Of a DNA stretch of 64,000 nt, positions 48,941 to 60,311 are shown piece after piece. A model generated the notes under the pieces. That model was not told where the DNA came from, did no database searches, and saw nothing but the letters and a program-made list of their open reading frames with translations. Source of the stretch: Neckera pumila (taxonomy: Eukaryota > Streptophyta > Bryopsida > Hypnales > Neckeraceae); contig OZ018414.1 in assembly GCA_963969595.1 (NCBI GenBank), positions 16,971,660 through 17,035,659 of the forward strand. Reading direction: 5' to 3'. The position numbers and the translations under genes were made by a program. Numbering within the stretch: position 1 is the stretch's first letter; every line of letters begins with the position of its first letter.

Positions 48941-51900
48941 ACTTTAGCGACCGAATCATTGTTTGAGTTTGTGCATATTCAATGAATAATTTAAAATTTT
49001 GGAGAATTATTTTTTTTCTTAAAACTGTACAGTGCAAAAAGAATATTGAAGAAAATATTTTTAGCATTTGTGATATCTTATTTTTAGGACAAATAAAAAT
49101 AAACATTCTTAATAAAGTTGTTTTGACCTTGTCCTTTACTTATGGTATACTATTTTCCTCCATTTCATCAAATTGGTCATAAGATTAAAGTTAATTTTGT
49201 AACCCGTAATGGAGTATGTTCTAGATCCTTAAGAAAATGTGTTTAAGGAGACTTCCTAAACCTAATTTTAGAAAAGAATATAGATAGTTGTAAGATTTAA
49301 AGATGAGCATTTTTGTCATGGTACCTAGATTAAGGTTGCCCTTAATCTTGAAATCAATCCACCTAAACTCTCATAAAATCTCCTTTGAAAGGGAGGACTA
49401 TTATCCATTGGTTGCAAACATGTAAGAAATTGCAAAATCTTTATTTTCAAGAACTTTTGCTTTATTTTTAATCCAATTGAATTTGGAATGATTGAAATTT
49501 GTTATCATTGGATAGAAGATAAAATGAAAGTACCTGTAAGTTACCTATAAGTTTGAAAGATGGTTTCAAAAAAAATTAAACTCAATTCAAAAGTTACAAA
49601 TGAAAAACAAATAAAGCTATTAGAAATTGTGACTTATACTTCTTTAATCCCTATTGTAAGGACCAGATGATAGCCCAAATTTCCAAAAGTTTGAAGATGT
49701 ATTATAACATGCAACTTAAAAGAATAATTTAATGATGACTCTCAAACAATTGAATGTTATTAAATATGATAAAGAGACCATATTCAAATGGTTAGATCAA
49801 CTAGTTTACAAACCAGTATTTTTCAATCAAATTTTAAGTCAAAAATTGAAAATCGAATATTGTGATTTTCACAAGAATTTTTTTTCTTAAATTCAAAATG
49901 TTAAATTCTAATCATAGTGACTCACATAGTGATTTTTGAAGATCTTTATTTTTACTTTATTATTTGAAGGGTCATTTTTTGAACTGAAAAAGTTAATTTT
50001 TGAATTCAAACCTACCAGTACCCTTTGAATTACAAAAATTTGCAAAACAAAGTGTTTAAAATCTATATCGTACAAATATTAAAGAATTAATACAAGAATC
50101 TTAAAAAAGAAATGATGGATGAAAAAAAAAACATTTTTGTATATTGGGATGAGTTTGCATTCATTCTTTGTTCAAAATTTGAACATCTCTTGTAGTGGTT
50201 ATGGGACTAGGGACTAAAGATTCAAGCATTATTGTTGATGAATGACCCCGTTGAATGAAAAGTGGTTTTGGCAATTACCACCTTCAAAATTTAATAATAA
50301 TCCTAATTATAAATTTCAAGTTGTTGAAGGGCTAATCAAAGTTGATTCACATTATATAGGCAAACTTAAAATTGTCACAATTTGCAATGTTTATGTTTGA
50401 AAAGTTGTTCAACTTTGTGTTTTCCACTATATTAGATTTATTGTGGCTAGTCTTGACAAGAGCATTTGGAAAATATTTGGAGGAACTTGGAGTAATTATC
50501 ATCCACTTTGGACATTTAATAATCCCTCTGAGTGCAAAGATGTACATATTCAAACCTTGACATCCTTAAATTACAATACTAGAAGAAACCTAATCAAAAT
50601 ATGAATACAAGCATGAATAAACCACCTAAGAGAGCCTAGTCTTTGGGAGGGAGAATGCAAGTCTAGAGATTTTTCGTGCACAATAAATTATAGATTAAGA
50701 ATAATCTACATATAAAATCTTTAATGACCTAAATTCAAAACCTTGCATAAAAATCAGGAATCGTGAATCACAAAGCTAGTCACATCCATTAATTGAAGAA
50801 TAAACAAAAGTAATTTTTCAACGTACTTAAGCTTAGATGCAATCTATTTCTCAAAACTCCCACAAAAACTCTGCAAAAACATTCATAATCCACTTAATGG
50901 ATGTAGAATCTCTTAGAGGTTGAAGCTAAATGTAAGATTATCTACGCCAGCATATGGTTAAATATGAAGTCAATCAAGCTAGAGCCTCTTTTATCTATGT
51001 TCTAAGATTTTAAGAACATTACTGTGTTCTTATATCTCCATGATATTCTTGAATGGGCCAGAAGGCAACAAAGTCCTTCAATAGTGAGCTAAAATTTCAC
51101 TATAACAAAATATATTGTAATTTACCTTCAATACAAATCGATAAGTTTACCTTCAAGATGTTCTAAGGTAGGAGGTCCATAAAGTGCCTATTTAAAAGCT
51201 GATAATTAATTTGGGCAGGTTGGACTTTTTGAAATATTTTTTGTAAATTTTCTTGAGAGACAATGGCATTGGCATCTAATTCAAGTTGTTTCATATTTTT
51301 TGGAGCCTTGTGGAATTAGTTATGAAATTTTGAAGTTGAAACATAGTGGACACTAAAAGCATCTACATCCAAAAATGTATACTATTTGTACATTGTTAGT
51401 GCAATGAGAAAGCAACATGTACCTTTGCATTAAAGGCTGATGCTTTTAGAGCCCAAACACTTTATAGACCTCCTACCTTATAGCAAAAGCAACCTTGATT
51501 CGTGAAAAGGGGCTCCTACCTCAAATTTCAAGAATTTTATGTCAAGCCCACTCTTTTAAATAATTAAAACATGCTAGCCATAGAAGGACGCCAAGGATGT
51601 TTTGTGTCCTTTAGATGTTCAAATAAGATTTGTGCATATTGAAGAATGGATGATCTTTGTTCGATTTTTTATGTGCAACTTCATTGATGCTATAGCCACA
51701 ACATTGAGTTAAATTTAAGACATTTTGTAGTTTTTGATTTTACATGGGGTCGTTCATAAAAAGAATGGTACAATATCCATTGCATTTCCATATTTTGAAT
51801 TCTTTTTTCTTAAAACTTGATTTTGACATTCAAAATGATCTCTTTTGTTTTGAACAAAAGAAAATAAAGCTTCTCAAGTGCAATATCTACTTCAATTTGA

Positions 51901-52866
51901 AATTTTGAAAAATTCTTTAAAATAAGCATTCTAATAAAGTTCAAAGTTGAGTATCTATAACTATATTTTTAATGAATATGGAGTGACACAAAAAAGTTCT
52001 TTATATCAAAATTTTCTACACTATAATATGTTCCTATTATGAAAATTTTAGACTTTTTGAACATGATTTATATTTGATATAAATTTTCTTCATTTTTTCT
52101 TCATAAATTAATGGTATTTTGAAATTTTCACAAAAAAATTAAAAAATTAATGAAAACCATTAGACATGTGATTTCATCTCTAAAGAATAAAACCAAAAAA
52201 TTTCATATATATATATAGAAAAATAGAAAGATACATAATGAAGGACTTTCAATTTTGAATACAGAATCATAGGCTTTGCCTCTTAGAGTGGTCTTAGGGT
52301 GCTCTTGAACTCTTGTGACAAAGCATCCCAAAAAGTAAGATTATATTTTGGGCTCTTGATTGAGATTGTTTGAATCTGACTATTGCTAAGTTAACACTTG
52401 AAGGACAGTGAGGCCAAAAAGTGGTCAATGGATGAATTCATCGTTTACTATAGAAACAAAAAATGCACCTATTGGTTCAATAATGAGGGATGTTTTAGTA
52501 ACTACCTTGGTCATGGGACGCATCTTGTAAGGGTTAAGTTTATCTAGGACATGGGTAGTGGGTTGTTCATCAACCTGGTTTTTACTTGTACAATCCTTTT
52601 ATTATGAACGTCAATTACATTTTTGTCACCACCCCCCAAAACTGAAAGCTTTCACTTGTGTCAAATTGAAACCTATGCTCGGAAAGAACCAACAGCTAAT
52701 TGGTTGCAATTTTAAAACATCTGCAAAAAGCGTGTGAAAAATCTATAAACTTTTGATTTTGAATAAAAAATAGAGATAAAAAATAGACTCCATATTTGAA
52801 AAATTGGTTGAATTTAGAAATTGAAGAAAAATAGCCAGTAAAATTCAAAAACAATTTAAACGTTGA
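48941..52866. other. AT-rich intergenic DNA, nothing recognised
   Basis: Nearly 4 kb of low-complexity AT-rich sequence. No ORF with coding character, no intact TIR pair and no tandem array were found by eye. (AT)n occurs at 52207-52218. Confidence 0.5.
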
Positions 52867-52869
52867 TTA

Positions 52870-53626
52870 GAACATGTCCACTCTTGCTTTGGCAAGGGTT
52901 CCAAGTTGGCGTACACTGAGCCCGGGTAGTTTTTTGTCCCGCATCACAAACTCACTCTTGAGTCCTGGCAGTCCGGCCATGCAATATTATGTAGTTTGGC
53001 CATAACAGTTCAGAGCCCACTCACTTCTCCCGCAACCTTCTTTTTTTTCTTTTTTGTCAAAGAATACTTCTTGTGCGATTTTTGTACGCTTGATTTGGGT
53101 TGGTGACAACCAATGAACAATGTCGTGCAGTGAACTATGTCAAAAATGTATTTCAAATATAGACATTGACGTGTATTTGGTAGGGCTTGAGCGCGGGTAT
53201 GGATGATAAGGTAACAGGTCTAGAAATTGCACATGCTTTAAAAGCACCCACATCTTCAAATGTACATTGCATGTACATGTTACTTTTTTATAGCCTTCAG
53301 CAATATACAAACAATGTTTCTTTTGGGAAGTGGGCAATTTTAGAGCCCTATGTCATTTCAACTTCAGAATTTTATAACTAATTCTACAAAGCCCCAAAAA
53401 TATGAAACGACTTGGGTTAGATGTCAATTCCACTTGTTTATCAAGGAAAATTTACTAAAAATTATTTTAAGAAGCTTCGCCCCCCAAAATTCATTTTCAG
53501 CTCTTAAGTGGGCAATTTCTAGACCTGCTACCTTAAAGTATTCAGCGAAGACCACTTTTTTCATATTGGAAGCCCATGACTGTTAGTTTTCTATGCTGAT
53601 TTTTCAAAGCAAGAGTGGAGATGCTC
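52870..53626. mobile_element. PIF/Harbinger-like non-autonomous element
   Basis: 757 bp flanked by TTA (52867-52869 and 53627-53629). The terminal inverted repeats are ~22 bp: GAACATGTCCACTCTTGCTT at the left, and GAGCATCTCCACTCTTGCTT from the right end. Inner inverted copies of 'aaggta(a/g)caggtctagaaatt' lie at 53210-53233 and 53511-53536. It encodes no transposase. The ends resemble the GAGCATCTCCA start known from plant PIF/Harbinger MITEs. Confidence 0.8.
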
Positions 53627-53629
53627 TTA

Positions 53630-54300
53630 GAACAATAAAATATAAGAAAACATTGAGACCTCGCATTAAATGATGCCATTCAAGGACAACACAACCTTGA
53701 AAGCCAAAGAATAATGGCAATGATTTACAAAGAGCAATCCAGCGTATGTCACTACAACATATGCAGCTAGTGCAGAAAGTTTAAATATACATTATAAAAA
53801 AATTAGGCTTCAACAAGACTGTGAGTGCGTGATTTTTGGCACCAAAAAAAGTATTAAAAAAAAATTCAATCTGACGTGGCATTGATGTGGTGCTAATAGC
53901 ACTGACGTGGTCACATTGCGACCACGTAACTTTTTTTTTTAAATAAAAAATTCCATAATTGCACCATGGGGTGCAAGGCTAGCGGCCTTGTTGAGGCCTA
54001 AATTTTTTTGTAATGAGTTGCAGGATGCTAAACCCATCCTACACGGAAGTAGCCTTGCAGGGTGAGTTTAACTCTGGAAAAAGCATAGGAATTTTTTTAT
54101 TTTTTGCACATAATAAAATTTGCAAATTTTGAATTCATATTTGCAATCAGAGGCTCCAAATTAACTATACAGAATAGTAAAATTAGATTGCCCCACACTA
54201 ATTTCTCAACAATTCACACTATAAAAGTATTCACTGCTTTTGTACAATGATGCATTCAACAAAGAGCCATGTGTATGACAATCGCGACCCATCTACTCGT
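53630..54300. other. AT-rich intergenic DNA with GC-containing inverted motifs
   Basis: 53870-53930 holds several 'gacgtgg'/'ccacgt' copies in both orientations and 53960-54000 a 'ggccttgttgaggcc' hairpin, reminiscent of the interior of the CATTAGA elements. No complete element or gene can be delimited. Confidence 0.45.
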
Positions 54301-54308
54301 GAGTAGCT

Positions 54309-54760
54309 TCAATCGTTTCTCTTGGAGCGTCGAATCGGTGGTTGCATGAAGTCATCGTCGTCACTGTCGTGACCACATACATTTTGGACAGCATCTACTG
54401 TCTTAGGACTCTAGTCTTCAGCAGCTGGAGAGTATGAGCTAATGTTATCGAGTCCCCATCCGGATTGCCTCGCAACGTCCTTTCTTACACAAAGCAGACC
54501 AACATGTATACATGCAGAGATTTCTGTAAGAGGACAGGCAAGATAATGGCAAGCAAAAACGTTCGGTGTAATAGAGTGGAATAATACCAACCTTCGATCT
54601 TGACTCTTGCAGGTTCAAACCCAAGTCCGTGTCATGCGCGTCATCATCATCTTCCAAAATTACTGTGTCCAAGGAGAGAGGCGGCAACATCGATGTCGAG
54701 TTCTTGTTCAAAGCACCCGGCTTCTCACCCGTGGTCACCAATGAAATTGTTGGTTTCAAA
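54309..54760 (-). pseudogene. Degraded 3' gene fragment with one retained intron
   Basis: On the minus strand an acidic segment (VILEDDDDAHDTDLGLNLQ...SRSK, ending at 54592) joins across a GT-AG intron (54591-54480) to DVARQSGWGLDNISSY...AAED. An in-frame TAG (54411-54413) follows, and the same frame then continues for 33 codons (SPKTVDAVQ...DSDDDDFMQPPIRRSKRND) to a second stop at 54309. Further upstream (54730-54860) readable segments lie in different frames, suggesting frameshifts. The protein family is not recognised. Because the intron is kept, it is not a processed pseudogene. It could instead be the true 3' end of a gene that stops at the TAG. Confidence 0.4.
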
Positions 54761-55306
54761 TGGTAAAAACTTGTCAGCTGGTGTCGCCAATGCGCCCACT
54801 CACAGTTCCCTGTGAGATTGGTCCTACTCTTTTTTTGGCGCTTGAACCTGCAAAAGACCCATGTGTGGTTAGCAAAAGAAGAAGCCTTGTCAGCAGGCAA
54901 AAGTTCTGTACTACGAGTGCATTGAGGTGTCTCAGATGTACAACATATGGCAGAGTTGTGCACATTGGTGCACAAGTGTGCACCCTAAACCAGAAGTAAT
55001 AACTCAATTGTGCCCACTACTGCAAATCAAGACAGCAGAATGCACAGCTCTGCGTACATGTAGAAAAAAAAACCCACTGTTATGTACCAATGTGTTTCGC
55101 AAATGACATTTCCTACAGCAGCTCTGTTCACGATCGGGTGCATGCTGCAAGTGTTCCGTGACTCAAGGGATTGTTTCCTCTGTCGTGTACTACAATTGTC
55201 CAATGAAACGGTGGGCTTTTTATCACACAGCGTTGCATTTGTGGATCATGGGGAAATTTCTGTAGGAGGAGTGATCATGGGGATCATAGTGAAATTCTGT
55301 TGTTTG

Positions 55307-55311
55307 ACTGC
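55307..55311. repeat. Target-site duplication ACTGC (left)
   Basis: Identical to 59706-59710. The pair exactly brackets the copia element. Confidence 0.95.
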
Positions 55312-55593
55312 TGTTGGTGGATGAAATCCATCCACATTCTCATCTAACTGTTTTCACTCTGCAGCCTATTAGTTTCGTGTTTCTTGTCGTAGGACTTCTG
55401 GTTGTTTGTTGCAGTTAGAGAGTACCCGCTGTGAGAGAAAGAATGTGTTAGACACATTGAGCTCTCAGGATTACTATAGGATTGTAAAACAACTCTGCAC
55501 CATATGCGTTTCCAAGTAAAGATGAGCTTGTACTGTATCTCTGTATGTGCATTGTGTACAAGCTATGGTACTGGAATTAGCTTACTTCTAATA
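55312..55593 (+). repeat. Left LTR (282 bp)
   Basis: TGTTGGTGGATG...TTCTAATA, identical by eye to the right LTR. It begins TG but ends TA, a known non-canonical ending. The bases just inside (ggttatgggcc, from 55594) are the primer-binding-site position. They resemble the usual initiator-Met tRNA complement only loosely. Confidence 0.93.
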
Positions 55594-55860
55594 GGTTATG
55601 GGCCTTAAGCGTTTTATCTGCGTCTTATCATCTTCCCTATGCGGTTATGAGCGTTAGTTTTCTTGCAATCTCGATGATGTCATTCACTTCTTTTCGCGAT
55701 GCATTTTTGCAAGCTCCGATCGAATCTCCTTCATCTCCACGGAGTTCAGTTTCTGTAAATCCTTTAGCACCTGTAAATTTCTCTATACCTCCTCCTGTAA
55801 ATCTTTTCACTCGTCTTTTGGTTTCTACTCCTTCTGGTGGATCAGATCCAAAAGCTGGAG

Positions 55861-56016
55861 CGTAGTTAGCTGGAGTGTAGCTAGAGCTGGAGCGTGGATC
55901 TCAGAACATAGTTAGGCATTGTCAGGTAGTTAAGCAAGCGTAGTTAGCTGGAGTGTAGCTAGAGCTGGAGCGTGGATCTCAGAACATAGTTAGGCATTGT
56001 CAGGTAGTTAAGCAAG
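55861..56016 (+). repeat. Perfect 2 x 78-bp tandem duplication in the leader
   Basis: 55861-55938 ('cgtagttagctggagtgtag...') is repeated exactly at 55939-56016, between the left LTR and the gag start. It includes the phrase 'gctagagctggagcgtgg'. Confidence 0.95.
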
Positions 56017-56143
56017 CGTTACTTTCAATTCTTTAGACTTGTCTATTAGTTTTCGATTTAGTATACTTTGTAGAGTGTTTTTAGAGACTTTCTTGATCTT
56101 CTTGATCTTCTTGATTTTCTTGTTTTTCTTCAATCCGTCCTCC

Positions 56144-59100
56144 ATGGACTTGCACGATAAGATCCCTGTGAAAATGTTTGACGGCACACAGTTCTCCGTC
56201 TGGAAATACCACATGGAGATCGTTTTTGAAGCTAAGAAAGTGTTAAGAGTCGTCTCTGGTGTAGAAACACGCCCGATTCCTCTTAATCCTGTGATTGTCA
56301 CCCCTGAGGAGCTGATTCAAATTGAAGCATGGGAGGAAAAGAACGCTAATGCTAGAATGTTTATTAGCAAGTCTATATCACAGAAGATTCTCGGTAAACT
56401 CATTAGCTGTACTACAGCAGCTTCAATGTGGAAAAAATTGTGTTCCTTACATCTTAGCAAGACTCCTGAAAGTGTTTTTACACTACAGGGCAAGTTCTTT
56501 GACTATAAAATGAAGCGTACAGATGATATTTCGTCTCATATCCAGAACATTAGTGAGATGGCGATGATTCTTGCAGATCTTGGCCACACTGTTCCCGATA
56601 AGATGATTATTTCAAAGATCATTTATAGCCTTCCACCTAGCTATAATAGTATCATCGCCGCTTGGTCAAACGTTTCTGAGGAAAATCAGACAGTAGATAA
56701 TCTCGAAGAGCGCCTTATTCGGCACGAGAGCTTACTTCTCAGGCAAGGTGGTACCGATACTGAAACTGATCAGGCCTTTTTTACCCGCTCAGCTTCGACC
56801 TCACAGAGTCGTCCTTCTTCTAAGAAAGAACAATATCAGAAAGACTTGAGTTACATCCGAGACCTCAAAGCGCGTACCAAATGCTACAACTGTCACGAGT
56901 TTGGACATTGGTCAGCAGATTGTCCCAAGCCGAAGAAGAAACGTACAAATGGCAAGGATCCTCGAAAAATAGATGGTGGATTGAGCGAGGCAAACCTTGT
57001 TGAGAGTTTACGCATTACCAGTAGTTCTGATGAAGATTCCAAGTCTGTTTCAGATGAGGATTTTGCTTTTGTTATCACGTCAACATTATCGAGTTATGCT
57101 TTAGCAGTCGAATCTTCTATAGATGCGTGGTTTGCTGACAGCGGAGCTAGTGAACACATGACCGACAGGTTGGAATGGTTTTCTAATTTTCGATCCATTC
57201 CTGAAGGTCTCCACACTGTCCAGATCGCTGATGACACCAAACTCTGGGTTCGCGGGAAAGGAGATATTCAAATTCGTTGTTTAATCGATGGTGAATATCA
57301 CAGAGGACTCATGCGAGATGTTTTATATGTCCCGGAATTGAAACGAAATCTTTTCTCGATTGGACTTGTATCGGAAAGAAATTTATCTTTCATTACCTTT
57401 CCAGGCCGATGTGAATTCACTACTCTTTCTGGTAAGAAAGTCTTGGAAGGTACTCGATTTCGGAAGTTATATCAATTGTCTATAACGGTCCTGCCTCCGA
57501 AACAGGTGGTGACATGTGAAGTTTTAGACTCTGCTCATGCTTTCACCAGTTCTTCAAACGACACATATTTTTCAACGGATCCGCTTATATCAGATTTACC
57601 TGCAGTGGATTCAGTGGATTCAGCACTTGTTGCTAGCTCTTCCAGTGCTCATGATGATCTTATTTTATGGCATGAGAGAATGGGACACGTGAATATTCCT
57701 CTTATGCATCAAATGAGTGCTAACGACAGCCTGCGTGATTTCAAATTGAAGAAGCCGGTTCATCTTCAGCACCCTTGCGAAGGCTGCATGCTTGGTAAAC
57801 AACAGAAATCTTCTTACAAACATGATCCAAGTAAGCAAAGATCTACTATACCTGGTCAATTGATTCATGGGGATGTTTCAGGAAAGCAAAACAAGAATCC
57901 ATCACTCAAAGGCTCCATGTATTACATATTGTACAAAGATGATGCCACTGCATATCGTTTCGTTCATTTTGCTGAGCAAAAGTCTGACGCTTTTCCATTC
58001 TTTAAGCGAGTTGTTAAACTAGTAAAGAAGGAGACAGGACATGATGTCCTTGCTATCCGAACTGATCAGGGCAAGGAGTTCGTAAATGACGGTTTTAACA
58101 AATACCTTGATGATATGAATATCAATCGTCAAACTAGTACAGTCTATACCCCGCAGCAGAACGGTTATATTGAACGAGACAATCGCACTGTGATGGAGAT
58201 GGCACGGAGTCTTCTTCTTGCCAAGGATTTACCGAAGAAATTATGGGCTGAGGCTGTTAGCACTGCCGTATACTTGTTGAACAAGACGATTAACCATCAA
58301 CTTGGTCATATCACTCCTTATGAAAAGTGGTTCAAGGAGAAACCTTCAGTCCAACATTTCAGGGTTTTTGGCTCTTTATCATGGGTTTTCGTGAACAAAG
58401 CACTGCGAACGAAATTAGACCCCAAAAGTGTGAAGATGTACTTTGTTGGCTATTCTTCTACAAGTCGAGCCTATCGATTCTGGGAACTAGTGACTGACAA
58501 GATCATTGAAAGTGCTGACTATACTATTGACGAGAAGTCTGGTAAATATCGCCCAAATTTTCCTCCCGATCCTGGCATTGAACTCTTTACTACCATTTCT
58601 ATTGATTCATTTACACCAGAGATTGATCCTGTTATTCCATTTCAACATCCTATTGATGTTATCAGCAACACATCTAATGAAGGAATGGGAGATTTGAATA
58701 GCAGTGGGAGTTGCTCACAAATGACACCCAATACTGATCTTCCAAATTGTATGATTGATGATTCTCATCACTCATTACCAGCAGTGGGAGTTTCCTCAGA
58801 CCCAATTGTGGTTCACTCTTCAGTAGTGGAACTTGATGATGCAAATGATGAACCTCTTAATTCAAAGTTCAGATCCATCCAAGAGCTATTAAACTGTACA
58901 CCACGTCTTCCGGATTACCCTAACTTTCCTGAACTACCGGAAGAACCAGAACCTCCTGACTTATTTCGTATTGACCCCATGTATCCAAATGCTATTCGAA
59001 TTTCCAATGCACTCATTGCATTAGTCGGAGAAGCGATACAAGAACCGCAGACTTATCACGAGGCGATCTCATCTGTTGACTCCACATCTTGGCAACAGAA

Positions 59101-59146
59101 CTCTCGATTGTCAACAGGAGCTTCCTATTATGATCTACTGCGATAA
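56144..59146 (+). CDS. copia Gag-protease-integrase polyprotein (1000 aa, RT lost)
   Basis: The start is the first ATG in this frame (MDLHDKIPVKMFDG, 56144); the frame is open back to 56039 but without an ATG. Domains in order: a UBN2/copia-type Gag (residues ~5-230), a CCHC zinc knuckle (~247-260, CYNCHEFGHWSADC), an aspartic protease (FADSGASEH, Asp at ~331), a GAG-pre-integrase (WHERMGH ~509, then CEGC), and an integrase core with Asp in HGDVSG (~576), Asp in RTDQGKEF (~641) and Glu in NGYIERDN (~677). The last two are 35 residues apart, the DD35E pattern. It ends just as the reverse transcriptase begins (EPQTYHEAISSVDSTSW) and runs into ~17 frame-shifted residues and a stop at the deletion joint. 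Gag, protease and integrase appear intact. Confidence 0.93.
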   Translation: MDLHDKIPVKMFDGTQFSVWKYHMEIVFEAKKVLRVVSGVETRPIPLNPVIVTPEELIQIEAWEEKNANARMFISKSISQKILGKLISCTTAASMWKKLCSLHLSKTPESVFTLQGKFFDYKMKRTDDISSHIQNISEMAMILADLGHTVPDKMIISKIIYSLPPSYNSIIAAWSNVSEENQTVDNLEERLIRHESLLLRQGGTDTETDQAFFTRSASTSQSRPSSKKEQYQKDLSYIRDLKARTKCYNCHEFGHWSADCPKPKKKRTNGKDPRKIDGGLSEANLVESLRITSSSDEDSKSVSDEDFAFVITSTLSSYALAVESSIDAWFADSGASEHMTDRLEWFSNFRSIPEGLHTVQIADDTKLWVRGKGDIQIRCLIDGEYHRGLMRDVLYVPELKRNLFSIGLVSERNLSFITFPGRCEFTTLSGKKVLEGTRFRKLYQLSITVLPPKQVVTCEVLDSAHAFTSSSNDTYFSTDPLISDLPAVDSVDSALVASSSSAHDDLILWHERMGHVNIPLMHQMSANDSLRDFKLKKPVHLQHPCEGCMLGKQQKSSYKHDPSKQRSTIPGQLIHGDVSGKQNKNPSLKGSMYYILYKDDATAYRFVHFAEQKSDAFPFFKRVVKLVKKETGHDVLAIRTDQGKEFVNDGFNKYLDDMNINRQTSTVYTPQQNGYIERDNRTVMEMARSLLLAKDLPKKLWAEAVSTAVYLLNKTINHQLGHITPYEKWFKEKPSVQHFRVFGSLSWVFVNKALRTKLDPKSVKMYFVGYSSTSRAYRFWELVTDKIIESADYTIDEKSGKYRPNFPPDPGIELFTTISIDSFTPEIDPVIPFQHPIDVISNTSNEGMGDLNSSGSCSQMTPNTDLPNCMIDDSHHSLPAVGVSSDPIVVHSSVVELDDANDEPLNSKFRSIQELLNCTPRLPDYPNFPELPEEPEPPDLFRIDPMYPNAIRISNALIALVGEAIQEPQTYHEAISSVDSTSWQQNSRLSTGASYYDLLR

Positions 59147-59372
59147 TCAAGCAGCTTTAGCTCTTGTTAAGAATCCTGAATACCATAAGCGGACAAAGCA
59201 TGTGGACATGAAGTATTATGCAATCCGCACATACTATGAAGACAAGTTGCTTGACTTTACGTACATACACACCTCAGAGCAGATTGCTGATCTCTTTACC
59301 AAAGCTTTACCGAGGGACACATTTCAGAAATTTCGTAAGCTGCTAGGTGTTCGAACATTCCACGACAATTAG
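59095..59372 (+). pseudogene. Remnant of copia RNase H C-terminus
   Basis: In the frame of 59076-59372, the segment IMIYCDNQAALALVKNP...HKRTKHVDMKYYAIR...EQIADLFTKALPRDTF matches the last ~85 residues of copia RNase H. The whole RT and the first part of RNase H are absent. The joint lies within about 59090-59125 and puts this piece out of frame with the upstream polyprotein. Confidence 0.88.
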
Positions 59373-59423
59373 TGGGAGTGTGAAGAGAAGAATTCTTCGT
59401 AGAATGTGGTGGATTTGTGGGAG

Positions 59424-59705
59424 TGTTGGTGGATGAAATCCATCCACATTCTCATCTAACTGTTTTCACTCTGCAGCCTATTAGTTTCGTGTTTCTTGTC
59501 GTAGGACTTCTGGTTGTTTGTTGCAGTTAGAGAGTACCCGCTGTGAGAGAAAGAATGTGTTAGACACATTGAGCTCTCAGGATTACTATAGGATTGTAAA
59601 ACAACTCTGCACCATATGCGTTTCCAAGTAAAGATGAGCTTGTACTGTATCTCTGTATGTGCATTGTGTACAAGCTATGGTACTGGAATTAGCTTACTTC
59701 TAATA
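59424..59705 (+). repeat. Right LTR (282 bp)
   Basis: Identical by eye to 55312-55593. It is preceded by the purine-rich tract 'tttgtgggag' (polypurine-tract position) and followed by ACTGC (59706-59710). Confidence 0.93.
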
Positions 59706-59710
59706 ACTGC
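59706..59710. repeat. Target-site duplication ACTGC (right)
   Basis: Partner of 55307-55311. Confidence 0.95.
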
Positions 59711-60118
59711 TAAGAGATTGCACTTGAGAACCCCCCCTGGCTGGCGAGAGTCGTATGAGATTGAGAGCAGGTGGCATGGCCATCTGATTTCGATCAAACC
59801 TGCCTGTTGCAACTTGCAAGCAGAGTTTATGGTTAAATATGAGTTACAAGCTAAATAATGCCACTGCTACAGTCAACACACACAGACTATCATTGTTGTC
59901 AAAGGTACAAAACCTCATCCCTCCTTCACAATGGCGCGCTGTGACGCTCCGACGAAGTAGGAAACCGACAGTCCTCTCCTTATACAACATTATTCTTCAC
60001 GTGGGGCGGCTGCAACTACTGGTACATTGTTGCCACTCCTGACCCACCCGTTACCGCAGGTGGGCTCTACTTTTGCTTGGGCAATCCGCGCTTGTGGCCA
60101 GAAGACAAATCATGGCCC

Positions 60119-60128
60119 TTATATATAG
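60119..60128 (+). promoter_or_regulatory. TATA box of the gene at 60312
   Basis: TTATATATAG within GC-rich flanks (ggccc...tcgtccacc), about 190 bp before the start codon. Transcription would start near 60150-60160, giving a 5' UTR of about 155 nt. Confidence 0.6.
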
Positions 60129-60311
60129 TCGTCCACCCTGCACGTCACCACCACATCATATCAAGTGGAAGTAATAAGTGCCTTGCCACTTCTTGTGTGC
60201 ATGGAAGAACAAGGGCCATACTCGGACACACATGCGGAATACACCATCGTTTGAAAGATCCTCCTCAGTCCCTGTTTTTTCGGAATTGCACAATGCAGTC
60301 AGCATCAGATC

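Larger units (their letters stand above)
55312..59705 (+). mobile_element. Ty1/copia LTR retrotransposon, RT-deleted, very recent
   Basis: 4394 bp: LTR (55312-55593), leader with a 78-bp tandem duplication, gag-protease-integrase ORF (56144-59146), a remnant of the RNase H end (to 59372), a purine-rich 'gtgggag' just before the right LTR, and the LTR at 59424-59705. The order protease-integrase-(RT)-RNase H is that of Ty1/copia. The two LTRs read as identical and the 5-bp target duplication is perfect, so insertion is recent. Reverse transcriptase and most of RNase H are missing, so the copy is non-autonomous. Confidence 0.95.

Noticed and set aside
55647..55865. 72-aa ORF in the copia leader
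   Set aside because: Lies between LTR and gag, not conserved in any family known to me, Ser/Pro-rich; more likely leader RNA.
56008..56301. 97-aa minus ORF with a Lys/Ile repeat
   Set aside because: Antisense of the T/C-rich stretch before the gag start.
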